Below, one piece after another: positions 39,115-48,202 of a DNA stretch of 64,000 nucleotides. The notes beneath the pieces are model-generated. The model searched no databases. It was not told where the DNA came from and saw only the letters and a list, made by a program, of their open reading frames with translations. The DNA is from Polyangium spumosum. Its GTDB lineage: Bacteria > Myxococcota_A > Polyangia > Polyangiales > Polyangiaceae. How positions within the stretch are numbered: position 1 is the first letter of the stretch; each line of letters opens with the position of its first letter. The position numbers and the translations under genes were made by a program. The stretch spans positions 1 to 64,000 of the forward strand of contig NZ_WJIE01000001.1 in assembly GCF_009649845.1 (NCBI RefSeq). Reading direction: 5' to 3'.

Positions 39115-40155
39115 CTACGGTGTAGGCTTGCAGGCGCCGCGGAGCTCGAAGGCCGCGGCAAAGGCGCCCGTGAGCTCGCGGCGGAGCTTGTTCGCGGTTT
39201 CGCAGTCCCCCCGCTCCTCGGCCGCCAGGATGGCGCGCGCGAGGTGGCGGTTCTTCGCCCTGATCTCGGGCTGGCCCGGTCCGCTCGGGGGCGGCGGCGA
39301 GGCGGGGCTGGGCGCGGCGACGACCTCTGGGCAGACGAGCGGGCGATCCACCCCAAGGATGCCCCCCTGGACGCTGGGTCGCCCCTCGGCGGCCACGGTG
39401 ACGATGATAGGCGAGAGCCTCGCGAGCGGCGCGGCGGAGTGCATCAAGAGGTACACGATGAGCCCGCCAAGGGCCGCGCCGCTGGTCACGTAGAGGACGG
39501 GCCTACTCCAGCGGCCCGGGGGGCGAACCGAGGGCGCAACGGGCGCGGCGAAGGAGACGGGCGCCTCGCCCTTGTCGGTCCCTCCGGGCGGCAAGGCTGG
39601 CCCTCCGTGCTCGCCCGTCCTCTCGACGAGGGGAAGGACCATGCGGCGCGTGATCCCGCGCCTTCTGAACTCCTCCGCGAGCTCGGCGAGCGTGCGTTCG
39701 CTCAGGTCGTGTGCCGTGCTCTTCGGCATCCCCATCGTCTTCGCGATCTGATCGAGCGTCATGTTCTGGGCGAAACGCGCCCAGATAACGGCGCGGCCGC
39801 GGGGTTCGCAGTGCTCGAGGATCTCGGTCAGGTGCTTGCGGATCTCGCGCTCGTTGTACTCGTGCTCGGGGTTCGAAGGCGCGACGTCGTCCTCCGCGAG
39901 CTTCGGCGCACCACGGCGCTCGATGCCGCGCTCGTTCCAGTAATCGGCCGCGACGCTGTCCGCCGTCCGGAGCAAGAGGCCCTTTACGGCATCCGTGATC
40001 TCTCGCTTGGAGAGGTACTTCAGCGCGCGGCGGTAGACCTCCTGTCGTAGGTCTGGCACGTCATTCGCCGGGATGTTCTTCTTTCGTAGCTGCGCGTCGA
40101 TCGCGTCTTGATGGGTCGTCAGAATGGCCAGCCGATCCCGGTCACGTACATCCAT
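39115..40155 (-). CDS. Sigma-70 family-like protein with a membrane segment
   Basis: This 346-residue protein has region-2-like sequence at the N-terminus (QEVYRRALKYLSKREITDAV) and a region-4 helix-turn-helix near 130-165 (MTLDQIAKTMGMPKSTAHDL). A Pro-rich linker leads to one membrane helix (about 222-245, PVLYVTSGAALGGLIVYLLM), and the C-terminal part (about 280-346) has AAEERGDCETANKLRRELTG. Fusion of a sigma-like domain to a membrane segment suggests control by membrane anchoring or cleavage. It is the last of three minus-strand genes inside the prophage, after a lipoprotein and a secreted protein. Confidence 0.7.
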   Translation of the reverse strand: MDVRDRDRLAILTTHQDAIDAQLRKKNIPANDVPDLRQEVYRRALKYLSKREITDAVKGLLLRTADSVAADYWNERGIERRGAPKLAEDDVAPSNPEHEYNEREIRKHLTEILEHCEPRGRAVIWARFAQNMTLDQIAKTMGMPKSTAHDLSERTLAELAEEFRRRGITRRMVLPLVERTGEHGGPALPPGGTDKGEAPVSFAAPVAPSVRPPGRWSRPVLYVTSGAALGGLIVYLLMHSAAPLARLSPIIVTVAAEGRPSVQGGILGVDRPLVCPEVVAAPSPASPPPPSGPGQPEIRAKNRHLARAILAAEERGDCETANKLRRELTGAFAAAFELRGACKPTP

Positions 40156-40194
40156 GGTCTTGATCCTCGATCAGAAGGGAAACGATCTCCGGTT

Positions 40195-41316
40195 TCAAGG
40201 ACGACAACACAAGGTCCGCGGCCCGAGGAGCTGCACGGCGCCGTCGAGCTCGCCGCCTTGGGCCTGGCAAATCCCCGCGTGGTACGCCGGAACGGTCGCG
40301 GTCTTCGCGCCGATGGCCTGCCCGTCGGGGTTCACGTCGAAGCACGTCGGCTCTATTGAGGACGCGGATACTGTGAATGTAGGCGCGGTGCAACTTGCAT
40401 CGGGGTAGAAGGAAACCGAGGCTTGGCAGTAGCTTCCCGAGGGCGCGCCGCACGTGCAGGGGGAACACGTGCGCTCGTCCTCGAACGCCTCGTAGAGAAT
40501 GTGCCGCTCGGTGTATTCCTCGGCGGGACAGTCGTGGATTCCCGTGCGCTGGACGCATTGTTGAAAGCTACCCACGGGCGCGGGGACGCAATGCTCGTCC
40601 GCCAAACACTGGCCGAACGCGCTGCCTTCGCAGATCCGCGCGATGGTGCCCCACGTGGGAACCGTCGGCGCCTGGGTCGGGCTTCCTGCACCGTCCACGG
40701 GTGCGCAAGCCTCGTCCGTGATCGCGAGCGGACCGATCGTGATCGATTGAACGCAGGGCAGGGAAGGGCCGCACGCGAGGCCCGCGGGGATCGCCCCCTC
40801 CGCAGCACACGAACCGTCCCAGGCCTCGGGCGGGTCCGTCGGCGTCGCGATTGTCCCCTCGGGCGGCCAGCAAGAGGCCGCGTGCGCGGTGATACTCGAC
40901 GGTGGGGAGCAAGCGCCGGTCGATGGCCGGCAGGAGCACGGGCCGCACGGCTTCGGCGGAATCTGGATGTCATCGTGCCAAACGAATTGCTCGACGGGCG
41001 CGGTGTCGGGACAGCCGGGCGCCGTGCCGTCGTCGGGGCCGACGTAGGCGAGTACGGGGAGGGAGAAGTCGCCGGGACGAAACGGCGCGCAATCCCCGAG
41101 GCATGTAAAGTCACAATCGTCCCTCGCGTCGGTAGGTGGAACGTCGGCGTCCTCATCGCCGGAGTCTGCGCCCGCGTCGGGTGAGCCCCCCCCTTCGCCC
41201 GCGTCCTGCGGCGCGACGAGGGTATAATCAACCAAACCATCGGCGCAAGATGCGGCGAACACACAGAATGTGAGAGCTGCAACGCGCAAAGACCCTTGCT
41301 TGGACATCGGGTTCAT
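40195..41316 (-). CDS. Cys-rich surface lipoprotein of unknown function
   Basis: This protein has about 373 residues with a lipoprotein signal (SLRVAALTFCVFAASC, lipobox AASC). An Asp/Gly-rich linker leads to repeated Cys-containing modules (CDFTCLGDCAP, CGPCSCRPSTGACSPP, CSPCTCGAPSGSYCQ). The paired C-x-C clusters suggest disulphide-rich units outside the cell. I chose ATG 41316 for its GAGG Shine-Dalgarno. Similar proteins are common in Polyangiales; the function is unknown. Confidence 0.7.
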   Translation of the reverse strand: MNPMSKQGSLRVAALTFCVFAASCADGLVDYTLVAPQDAGEGGGSPDAGADSGDEDADVPPTDARDDCDFTCLGDCAPFRPGDFSLPVLAYVGPDDGTAPGCPDTAPVEQFVWHDDIQIPPKPCGPCSCRPSTGACSPPSSITAHAASCWPPEGTIATPTDPPEAWDGSCAAEGAIPAGLACGPSLPCVQSITIGPLAITDEACAPVDGAGSPTQAPTVPTWGTIARICEGSAFGQCLADEHCVPAPVGSFQQCVQRTGIHDCPAEEYTERHILYEAFEDERTCSPCTCGAPSGSYCQASVSFYPDASCTAPTFTVSASSIEPTCFDVNPDGQAIGAKTATVPAYHAGICQAQGGELDGAVQLLGPRTLCCRP

Positions 41317-41328
41317 AGGCATCCTCAA

Positions 41329-42390
41329 TCAGTCGAACAGAGCGGCCGACACAGCAACTCCTGCGACGACGCGAACAGTGGGCGATCTCCAATAGTAAAC
41401 GGGAGCTGTAGGGTCCTCGGGGTCCCTGACGCGGAAGACGATATTTCTGATTTCCCCGGTCGTCTCTGCATAGCCAACGAGGGCAAATCTAGAGCTGAAC
41501 TGCCACCGTGCGGCCACACGACCACCAAAGCCCATGGAGAAAGCGTCGGCGCTCTGTAATTGGCTGCTCGGGTCGAGGTCGAAGTTTAGTCTGCTTGCAT
41601 TCACGACGGCGCAAACATCGAACATCTTGGGGGTGGCGCAACCGAGGAGCGCGAAGGTCGTCAGCGAGGCCCGTCCAGGCGCCTCTGGCTCGCCGATGCC
41701 GGACGCTGGCGTAATGAGCCCACGCACGTCACCGGCGAGAGCGAAACGCTTCCATCGAACGGCAAGCATCCCGTTCCCACCGAGGCCGAAACTGGGGAGG
41801 CCGTAGGGCGAGGCCGCGACCCCGAGGGACGCCTCCACTTGTACGGGTGGCTCGTCGGTCGCCTCGGGTGAGGTCACCACCGAAGCGAGGGCTGGCGGAA
41901 GGAGGTAGGAGAGGGACTCGGGCAAGCGAGGAGCGACAGGGCGAAGCTCGGGGCGCTGGACCTCCACCTCGGGCGGCGCGGCGAGGTGGGCCGGCGGGTC
42001 CTCGTGTCCCCACGCGCCCGGCCCGAGGCGCGCCCTCACGAGCGCGGCGATGTCGTACGCGAGCTCGCGGCATGTCCCCTGCGCGTCCGTCTTGCCGTGC
42101 CACGCCTCCGCGCCGTCGGCGGCATCGGGTCCCCAAAGCTCCGCCTCGAACGCTCTCCCGACGCGGTGGACCTCGACCCTCACCACGGGCGAGACGTCGG
42201 TCCTGACAACCATGTACCCGAATTCGCCCGCGAGCATGAACGCGAGCTCCTCGGCATCGGGGCACCCCTCGGGCGGCGTCGGCGGCGCGTACTCCAGGCG
42301 GAACGCGATCTTCGGCTTCGCCGCGAGGGCAGGCGGCGCGAGGGTGAGCCCGAAGAGCACGGCGGCGAGGCTGGCGAGGCGGCGCGGCAT
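41329..42390 (-). CDS. Secreted protein with possible outer-membrane C-terminal part
   Basis: This 353-residue protein has a signal peptide (LASLAAVLFGLTLAPPALAA). The N-terminal domain (about 25-130) has the pattern CPDAEELAFMLAGEFGYMVV. After a linker the C-terminal half has alternating strands (VEASLGVAASPYGLPSFGLG, RVAARWQFSSRFALVGYAET) like a small beta barrel, ending in a hydrophobic-F-D tail. It is upstream of the lipoprotein and sigma-like genes and probably in one operon with them. Confidence 0.65.
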   Translation of the reverse strand: MPRRLASLAAVLFGLTLAPPALAAKPKIAFRLEYAPPTPPEGCPDAEELAFMLAGEFGYMVVRTDVSPVVRVEVHRVGRAFEAELWGPDAADGAEAWHGKTDAQGTCRELAYDIAALVRARLGPGAWGHEDPPAHLAAPPEVEVQRPELRPVAPRLPESLSYLLPPALASVVTSPEATDEPPVQVEASLGVAASPYGLPSFGLGGNGMLAVRWKRFALAGDVRGLITPASGIGEPEAPGRASLTTFALLGCATPKMFDVCAVVNASRLNFDLDPSSQLQSADAFSMGFGGRVAARWQFSSRFALVGYAETTGEIRNIVFRVRDPEDPTAPVYYWRSPTVRVVAGVAVSAALFD

Positions 42391-42682
42391 GTCGGAACGA
42401 GGACGAAGCTACGCTCGGTCTTCGCGGGGATGCAAGCGCCGTTTGCCCTGGCTCGCCGTCTGCGGGTCATGAAAGCCGTTTCCGGAGGTCTCGCCGGTCG
42501 AGAGGTTCGTCCGGGGCGACGGTGGCGGGAGCGCTCCGGGGGCGTGTCGGACCTCCGATCGGAGCCGACGGGATAGGACAGAATTTGTCCTATTTTGGCC
42601 CGGTTTTCCCTAGCAAATCCACTTCTTCGGCGGGTACCTTCCTCCTACCAGGCTCGCCCCTGCGGCCGATCCTGGATCCGCC
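42391..42682. other. Divergent intergenic region
   Basis: This gap between the secreted protein and the integrase module has no gene or clear repeat. It contains the direct near-copies GGACAGAATTTG and TTGTCCTATTTTGG near 42577, a possible promoter region for the small ORF and integrase. Confidence 0.35.
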
Positions 42683-42946
42683 ATGCGCCGAGGAGCCCGA
42701 GCCAGAAGACCATCACCCCCCGAACCCGAGGCCCGTCCCGCGCCTCGCGCCAAAGGCATCGGCGGCCCCCTTCCCGAGGGGGCTGGTATGAGGGGCGATC
42801 GGGGGGAGGCAGGCCCCCCGGAGACGGGTGTCGCGACAACCCCCTCCCTACCGAAGCCCTTGGACCGATGGCGCGCGGAGTTTGCCGTTGCGCTGGCCGA
42901 GCTTGTCCTGGAAGACCTGTTGAAGTACCCTCCCGACAAATCATGA
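42683..42946 (+). CDS. Conserved small protein preceding serine integrase 2
   Basis: This 87-residue homologue of 6678-6950 has a Pro/Arg/Gly-rich N-terminus and a conserved C-terminus (FAVALAELVLEDLLKYPPDK). Its stop overlaps the integrase ATG. Conservation in two diverged integrase modules supports it as a real gene linked to recombination. Confidence 0.65.
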   Translation: MRRGARARRPSPPEPEARPAPRAKGIGGPLPEGAGMRGDRGEAGPPETGVATTPSLPKPLDRWRAEFAVALAELVLEDLLKYPPDKS

Positions 42947-44607
42947 AGCTCACCGGCCTACGTTGCGCCCTCTACGCCCGGCGCAGCAAAGAAGAGCACC
43001 AAGCCGCATCGATCGAGGTCCAAACAGGGGAGGGCGCGCGCTACATCGCCGAACAAGGCGGCGAGCTCGCTCCCGAGCACGTCTTCGTCGATGCCGATCA
43101 CGGGCGCGCCGAGTTCAAGAAGCGGCCCGGCCTGATCTCGATGCTGAATGCCGCTGCGCGCCGCGCGTTCGATGTCGTCGTGGTGCGCGACGAGTCGCGG
43201 CTCGGCGGCGACACGAACCGGACGTCCTTGTTCATCCAGGACCTCCTCGATGCCGGGGTTCGGCTCTTCTACTACTTCACCGACGAGGAGGTGATGATCG
43301 AGGGCGCCATTGACAAGTTCATGATCAACGTCCGGAACTTCGCCTCCGAGCTCGAACGGGAGAAGATCAGCCAAAGGACGCACGAGCACCTGATGACGAA
43401 GGCGCGTAAAGGGCTCAACGTGGGAGGACGCGTCTACGGATACGATAACGTCGAGGTGAAAGACGGCGATCGGCGCGTCCGCGTCGAGTACCGCGTCAAT
43501 GAGGCGGAAGCCGCGATCGTGCGTGAAATCTTCGACCGGTACGCGGGCGGCGAAGGGCTACGGACGCTCGCCAAGGACCTCAACGCTCGTCATGTTCGTC
43601 CGCCGCGCGCTGGCAAGAGGGGGACCGGCTCGTGGTCCTACTCGTCGATCTACGCGATGGTCCGGCGGGATCGATACCGCGGCGTCGTCGTCTGGGGGAA
43701 GAAGGAGAAGACGTACAAGGGCGGGACGAAGGTCCGGGTGGACCGGACGAAGGACGCCTGGGTGACGGTCGAGGTGCCCGAACTGCGGATCGTCTCCGAG
43801 GAGGTCTGGCTGGCTGTCCAAACCCGCAACGAGGAGCAGGCGCGCACGATGGGGACGAAGGCCCGCGGGCCACGGGCGCGTTACCTGCTCTCGGGGATCG
43901 GGAGGTGCGCGGAGTGCGGGGGCCCGATGCGGTCAGACCATGGCAAAGTAAGTTACGAAACGGTCCTCATGTATAGCTGCTCGTGGCATCGAGACCGAGG
44001 GCCGGCCGTGTGTGGGAACGGGCTCCGGCGGCCGATCGCGACGATCGACGCGGCAGTCATCCGCTGGATCAAGACGCACGTCCTCCGGGAGGAGGTCATC
44101 CTCCACGCGCTCAAGATGCTGCGCGAGCGTCTCGCCGAGCGGGCGAAGACGACACCACGCGAGGCGCCCGAGCTCGAGGCGGAGGCGCGGAAGCTCCGGG
44201 TGGAGATCGAGCGGCTCGGGGAGGCGATCGTCGCGACCTCGGACGCCCCGACCACGCTCGTCCGCATGATGGCGGAGCGAGAGAAGCGGCTTTCAGCCGT
44301 CGAGACCAGGCTCTCGGCCATCCGGACGGCGCCGTCGGTGCTGGATCTGGAAGTCCGGCGGATGGAGAAGGAAGCGCGCGCCCGGATCGAGGGGTTCGAG
44401 GAGCTGATCTCGCGCAACCCGGAGAAGGTGCGCTCGGCCCTCGAACGGCTGATGACGGAGCCCTTTCGCTTCGTGCCCGTCGAGACCCCAGAAGGGAAGC
44501 GGTACAACATCGAGGGCGAGATCGCCCTCGATGCCCTGTTTGTGACCGAGGCCCCAGACTCTGGTGCAGTACCGTTTGCGTCCCCAGCGGGATTCGAACC
44601 CGCGTAA
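42943..44607 (+). CDS. Large serine integrase of element 2
   Basis: This 554-residue integrase has catalytic Ser15 in ALYARRS, VVVRDESRLGGDTNR, a recombinase domain (about 185-300) and a zinc ribbon (CAECGGPM and C...C). Coiled-coil segments come next. The last nine residues, ASPAGFEPA, are read through the attR core and the tRNA-Glu 3' end. In the circular phage the same frame would continue ASPGGHERYC and on to the end now carried by integrase 1, giving about 576 residues. It mediates attP x attB recombination; excision needs a directionality factor. Confidence 0.95.
   Translation: MKLTGLRCALYARRSKEEHQAASIEVQTGEGARYIAEQGGELAPEHVFVDADHGRAEFKKRPGLISMLNAAARRAFDVVVVRDESRLGGDTNRTSLFIQDLLDAGVRLFYYFTDEEVMIEGAIDKFMINVRNFASELEREKISQRTHEHLMTKARKGLNVGGRVYGYDNVEVKDGDRRVRVEYRVNEAEAAIVREIFDRYAGGEGLRTLAKDLNARHVRPPRAGKRGTGSWSYSSIYAMVRRDRYRGVVVWGKKEKTYKGGTKVRVDRTKDAWVTVEVPELRIVSEEVWLAVQTRNEEQARTMGTKARGPRARYLLSGIGRCAECGGPMRSDHGKVSYETVLMYSCSWHRDRGPAVCGNGLRRPIATIDAAVIRWIKTHVLREEVILHALKMLRERLAERAKTTPREAPELEAEARKLRVEIERLGEAIVATSDAPTTLVRMMAEREKRLSAVETRLSAIRTAPSVLDLEVRRMEKEARARIEGFEELISRNPEKVRSALERLMTEPFRFVPVETPEGKRYNIEGEIALDALFVTEAPDSGAVPFASPAGFEPA
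44564..44587 (+). other. attR of element 2 at tRNA-Glu
   Basis: The element arm GTGCAGTACCGTT...GTCCCC (44564-44585) joins the core GCGTCCCCAG (44578-44587); the tRNA 3' end starts at 44579. It pairs with attL at 8573-8604. It lies within the 3' end of integrase 2. Confidence 0.85.
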
Positions 44608-44653
44608 CAGCCTTGAAAGGGCTGGGTCCTGGGCCGGGCTAGACGATGGGGAC
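44579..44653 (-). tRNA. tRNA-Glu (anticodon UUC)
   Basis: Read on the minus strand, the acceptor stem GTCCCCA pairs with TGGGGAC. The anticodon arm is CAGCC-CTTTCAA-GGCTG with anticodon TTC, and the T arm contains GGGTTCGAATCCC. The 3' CCA is not encoded. The 3' half is the integration target of both serine integrases, and the gene is kept intact by the att core. Confidence 0.95.
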
Positions 44654-45185
44654 GGGTGCTTCCTGGGAAGCGGGCGCGAACCCTAGCGTCGGTCGGCCTC
44701 CAGCGCAAGAGCAATTCGCTCTCCAGTTGTGCAGATTGTCGTAACCCGCAGCACTTATCATGCACTCCTGGGTCTCCCCCTCGTCGGCGACCGTTTCGAG
44801 GTGCCAGCATCGGCTGCCTCGTACCTCGCGGATCGCTCCTCCTTCCTCTCATGCGTCACGGACGCCGTCTGCCGTGAGGGAGTCCTCGCTCGGGCCACAG
44901 TGCCGCGCTTTGGGTGATCTGCACCTCTGCTCGCCGTGGCGCGGGGGAGCGCTCGGTGGATCCGCGGGGCTCGGCTTGCCTGGGCGGCTCGTGGTCGACG
45001 CTCGCCGAGGTCGCGGCTCGTCGTCGTCGCCGGGCTCGTGTATTTCGTCGCGCTCGTCGCGGCATGGATCGGGTATACGGCGCATCGCGGGGATTTGAAT
45101 GGCCGGGGAGGCGCGACGCACGAGATCGCTGTCGCGTCCGAAAATGGCCAGACATCGCGGCGCGGGCGCGGTAGGAGGGGAGGCG
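44654..45185. other. Chromosomal gap downstream of the att site, no firm gene
   Basis: Short open frames exist, for example 44729-44917, and a frame from about 44936 with a hydrophobic stretch (LVVVAGLVYFVALVAAWIGY). The latter could encode a small membrane protein, but there is no clear start or homologue, and its frame runs on into the repair gene in another frame. I do not annotate it. Confidence 0.4.
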
Positions 45186-46643
45186 ATGATGGATGCCGAG
45201 ACCTGCTACCGAGCCCTGTGCGCCCGCGACGAGCGCTTCGATGGGCTGTTTTTCGTGGCCGTACGGACGACCGGCGTCTACTGCCGGCCCGTTTGTCCTG
45301 CGCGCACGCCGGCGCAGGATCGGTGCGTGTTTTACCGGTACGCCGCCGAGGCGGACCGCGACGGGTTTCGCGCTTGTTTTCGTTGCCGACCAGAGCTCTC
45401 GCCGGGCGGCGCGCCGCAGGACTCGGTGCCGCGCCTGGTCCGCGCCGCGCTCGCTTCTATCGAGCGCGGCTTCCTCGACGAGGCCTCCGTCGACGACCTC
45501 GGGCGCGCGCTCGGCGTGACCGGCAGGCACCTCCGGCGCGCCATGGAAGCCGAGCTCGGCGTGGCCCCGGTCGAGCTCGCCCAATCGCGGCGCCTCGCGC
45601 TCGCCAAGCAGCTCCTGCAGGACTCTTCCTTGCCGCTCGCCGAGATCGCCTTCGCGAGCGGATTCGGGAGCGTACGGCGATTCAATGCGCTCTTCTCGGC
45701 CCGGTTCGGCAGGCCGCCGTCGGCGCTCCGGCGCAGGGCCGCCGAGGCCGGGAGCGAAGCAGGCGCCGCCATCACGCTGCGCCTCGATTATCGGCCGCCG
45801 CTCGATTGGGATGCGCTCCTCGTGTTCCTCGGCGAACGCGCGATCGCCGGCGTCGAGGTCGTCGAGAACGACGCTTATGCCCGCGCCATCGGGTGGGGCG
45901 AAACGACGGGGTGGGCGCGGGTGACGCATATTCCGCAAAAAAACGCGCTCCGGGTGGAGGTCGCGCCCGCGCTCGCGGGCGCGATCGGGCCTCTGCTCGG
46001 CAGGTTGCGGGCGCTCTTCGACCTCGACGCGCATCCTCGGCTCATTGGTGAGTCGCTCGGCCGCGATCCGCTGCTCGGGCCGCTCGTCGCGCGTCGCCCC
46101 GGGCTCCGCGTGCCGGGCGCGTTCGACGGATTCGAGGCGGCGGTGCGCGCCATCCTCGGGCAGCAGGTGTCCGTGCGCGCGGCGACCACGCTCGCCGGGC
46201 GCGTGGCGCAGCGTTTTGGCCGGGCCGTGGACACGCCTGCGCCCGGCGTGACGCACCTCTTTCCCTCTGCGGCCGCGCTCGCGGAGGCGCCGCTCGAGGC
46301 CATCACGCAGATTGGTTTGCCCACGGCGCGCGCGCGCTCGATCCAGGCGCTCGCGCGTGCCTCTGCGCAGGGAGAGGTCCGGCTCGAGCGGGGCGAGGAT
46401 CCCGAGGCCGCCGCGGCTGCGCTCGTCGCATTGCCGGGCATCGGCCCCTGGACGGCCCAGTACCTCGGCATGCGCGTCCATGGTTTTCCCGACGCCTTTC
46501 CGGCCTCGGATCTCGGCGTCCTCAAGGCGCTCGGCGTGAAGTCGGCCCGCGCCGCCGAGGAGCGCGCGGCGGCGTTCAGGCCGTGGCGAGCTTATGCGGT
46601 GATGCACCTCTGGCAGGGCCTCGCGGAAGGAGCATTCTCATGA
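45186..46643 (+). CDS. alkA: Ada-AlkA type DNA repair protein
   Basis: This 485-residue fusion has an N-terminal Ada-like zinc domain with [17 protein letters not shown] and ACFRC cysteines. An AraC-type helix-turn-helix region follows (about 85-185, [37 protein letters not shown]). The C-terminal AlkA 3-methyladenine glycosylase (about 200-485) has the helix-hairpin-helix [14 protein letters not shown] and catalytic Asp in [10 protein letters not shown]. It removes alkylated bases and probably activates the repair operon after methylation of an N-terminal Cys. The start has a run of AGGAGGGGAGG before it. It overlaps ogt by ATGA. Confidence 0.92.
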   Translation: MMDAETCYRALCARDERFDGLFFVAVRTTGVYCRPVCPARTPAQDRCVFYRYAAEADRDGFRACFRCRPELSPGGAPQDSVPRLVRAALASIERGFLDEASVDDLGRALGVTGRHLRRAMEAELGVAPVELAQSRRLALAKQLLQDSSLPLAEIAFASGFGSVRRFNALFSARFGRPPSALRRRAAEAGSEAGAAITLRLDYRPPLDWDALLVFLGERAIAGVEVVENDAYARAIGWGETTGWARVTHIPQKNALRVEVAPALAGAIGPLLGRLRALFDLDAHPRLIGESLGRDPLLGPLVARRPGLRVPGAFDGFEAAVRAILGQQVSVRAATTLAGRVAQRFGRAVDTPAPGVTHLFPSAAALAEAPLEAITQIGLPTARARSIQALARASAQGEVRLERGEDPEAAAAALVALPGIGPWTAQYLGMRVHGFPDAFPASDLGVLKALGVKSARAAEERAAAFRPWRAYAVMHLWQGLAEGAFS

Positions 46644-47146
46644 TGAAAACGCTTCACGAACGCCGCACCTCGAGCCCGCTCGGCGAGCTCCACGTCGTTG
46701 CTTCGGACGACGCGATCGTGGGGGTGTACCTGCCTGGGCACAAGGGCGCGCCCGAAATCGTGGCCCACGACGGGCGGGAGCATCCCGTCCTCCGCGAGGC
46801 TACGCGCCAGCTCGACGCTTATTTCGAAGGACGACGCGATTCTTTCGTGCTGCCGCTCGATCTGCGGGGGAGCCCATTTCAACGCGAGGTCTGGGCTGCG
46901 CTCCTCACGATTCCTTTCGGGGAAACACGGTCGTACGCGGAGCTCGCGCGGGCCCTCGGCCGGCCGCAGGCGGCGCGCGCCGTGGGCGCGGCCAACGCAA
47001 AGAACCCGATCAGCATCATCGTGCCCTGCCACCGCGTCATCGCGGGGGACGGCGCGCTCACCGGATATGCGGGCGGCGTCGCGGCGAAGCGATGGCTCCT
47101 CTCGCACGAGCAGCGCCGCCGCTCGTCTTTTCTCTCCGTTCCCTAG
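46640..47146 (+). CDS. ogt: Methylated-DNA-protein cysteine methyltransferase
   Basis: This 168-residue protein has the active site [11 protein letters not shown] with acceptor Cys130 and the helix-turn-helix region [20 protein letters not shown]. It transfers O6-methyl groups from guanine to itself. It is translationally coupled to the Ada-AlkA gene, forming an alkylation-repair operon. Confidence 0.93.
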   Translation: MMKTLHERRTSSPLGELHVVASDDAIVGVYLPGHKGAPEIVAHDGREHPVLREATRQLDAYFEGRRDSFVLPLDLRGSPFQREVWAALLTIPFGETRSYAELARALGRPQAARAVGAANAKNPISIIVPCHRVIAGDGALTGYAGGVAAKRWLLSHEQRRRSSFLSVP

Positions 47147-47172
47147 GCGCTTCGGCCTACGCCCGCTCGCCC

Positions 47173-48114
47173 TCAGCGGAACAAGGCCTCGCGCAGCGAC
47201 GCCGCGCAGAACGTGACGGCCGCGTTCGCCTCGTCGAGGACCTTGCCCATCAAGACAAAACCGTGGATCTGCCGCTCGAAGCAGACGGAGACCGCCTTCG
47301 AGCCCGCCGCGGTCAGGCGCTCGGCGTATTGGGCTCCCTCGTCGCGCAGCGGATCGTAGCCGGCCGTCAGCACCAGCGCGGGCGGCAGGTTCGCGTGGTT
47401 CGGGTGGAGGAGCGGCGAGGCCCGCCAATCGAGGTCGTGCGCGGGATCTCCGATGTAATGGTCGTGGTAATAGGTGACCGATTCGCGCGTGAGCAGATAT
47501 CCCTCACCGTTCGTCACGTGGGACGGCGCGACGCGCCGCATGTCCGTGGCCGGATAAATCAGGAGCTGATACGCAATGGCGAGATCCCCCGCGTCCCGAG
47601 CCGCCAGCGCCACCACGGCGGCGAGGTTTCCCCCCGCGCTGTCGCCCCCGACCGCGATGCGGGCCCCGTCGATCCCGAGCGCCGCGGCATTTCGTCGCAC
47701 CCAGTACGTCGCGGCCAGGCTATCGTCGACGGCGGCGGGGAAGCGGTGCTCGGGCGCCAGTCGGTAATCGACCGCCACGACCACGCAGCCGGCGCCATTC
47801 GCGATCATGCGGCAGAACGTGTCGTGGGTGTCGAGGTCGCCGATCGTCCATCCGCCGCCGTGGTAATACACGAGCGCGGGCGAGGCTGTACCGGTCGACG
47901 CGCCCGCGGGGCGGTACAGTCGGAGCGGGATCCGGCCGTGCGGCGTCTCCGCGTGGAGATCACGCACCTCGGCGACCTCGGGCGGATCCGGCTGGGTGAA
48001 CGCGCGGCGCTCGCGGAAGGCGCGCCGCGCGTCCGGCGGCGAGAGCTTGTGCGCCGGCGGCATGCCACTTCGTTCGATGAGATCGAGCAGGGCCCGGGTC
48101 TGGGGGTGGAGCAT
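47173..48114 (-). CDS. Alpha/beta hydrolase of the hormone-sensitive lipase family
   Basis: This 313-residue protein has the oxyanion motif YYHGGGW, nucleophile motif GGDSAGG, acidic residue in TAGYDPLRDE and catalytic His in QIHGFVLMG. It is a carboxylesterase or lipase acting on short or medium chains. There is no signal peptide, so it is cytoplasmic. It is convergent with the repair operon. Confidence 0.9.
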   Translation of the reverse strand: MLHPQTRALLDLIERSGMPPAHKLSPPDARRAFRERRAFTQPDPPEVAEVRDLHAETPHGRIPLRLYRPAGASTGTASPALVYYHGGGWTIGDLDTHDTFCRMIANGAGCVVVAVDYRLAPEHRFPAAVDDSLAATYWVRRNAAALGIDGARIAVGGDSAGGNLAAVVALAARDAGDLAIAYQLLIYPATDMRRVAPSHVTNGEGYLLTRESVTYYHDHYIGDPAHDLDWRASPLLHPNHANLPPALVLTAGYDPLRDEGAQYAERLTAAGSKAVSVCFERQIHGFVLMGKVLDEANAAVTFCAASLREALFR

Positions 48115-48202
48115 GGGGCCGGATCGCGCATCAACTCGGCGGCGCGGTCAAGGACGAAACGCAATCTTGACGGCGGCGCGGGCAGGCGGTCTCCTGCTCT
48201 CG

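Larger units (their letters stand above)
8581..44587 (+). mobile_element. Element 2: complete 36.0-kb contractile-tailed prophage
   Basis: It is bounded by attL and attR with crossover at the AG dinucleotides 8581-8582 and 44586-44587. The contents are methyltransferase, PrimPol-helicase, cargo, a full head and contractile-tail operon, accessory genes and the integrase. The integration target is the 3' end of tRNA-Glu, which is regenerated at attR. All essential virion functions seem present and uninterrupted, so it may be inducible; lysis genes were not recognised. Confidence 0.85.

Noticed and set aside
38851-40050. 399-residue plus-strand frame opposite the sigma-like gene
   Set aside because: Shadow frame; the minus strand encodes sigma-like regions, a helix-turn-helix and a membrane helix.
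46583-47146. Alternative upstream start for ogt
   Set aside because: The ATG at 46640 overlaps the upstream stop (ATGA) and gives the usual protein length.
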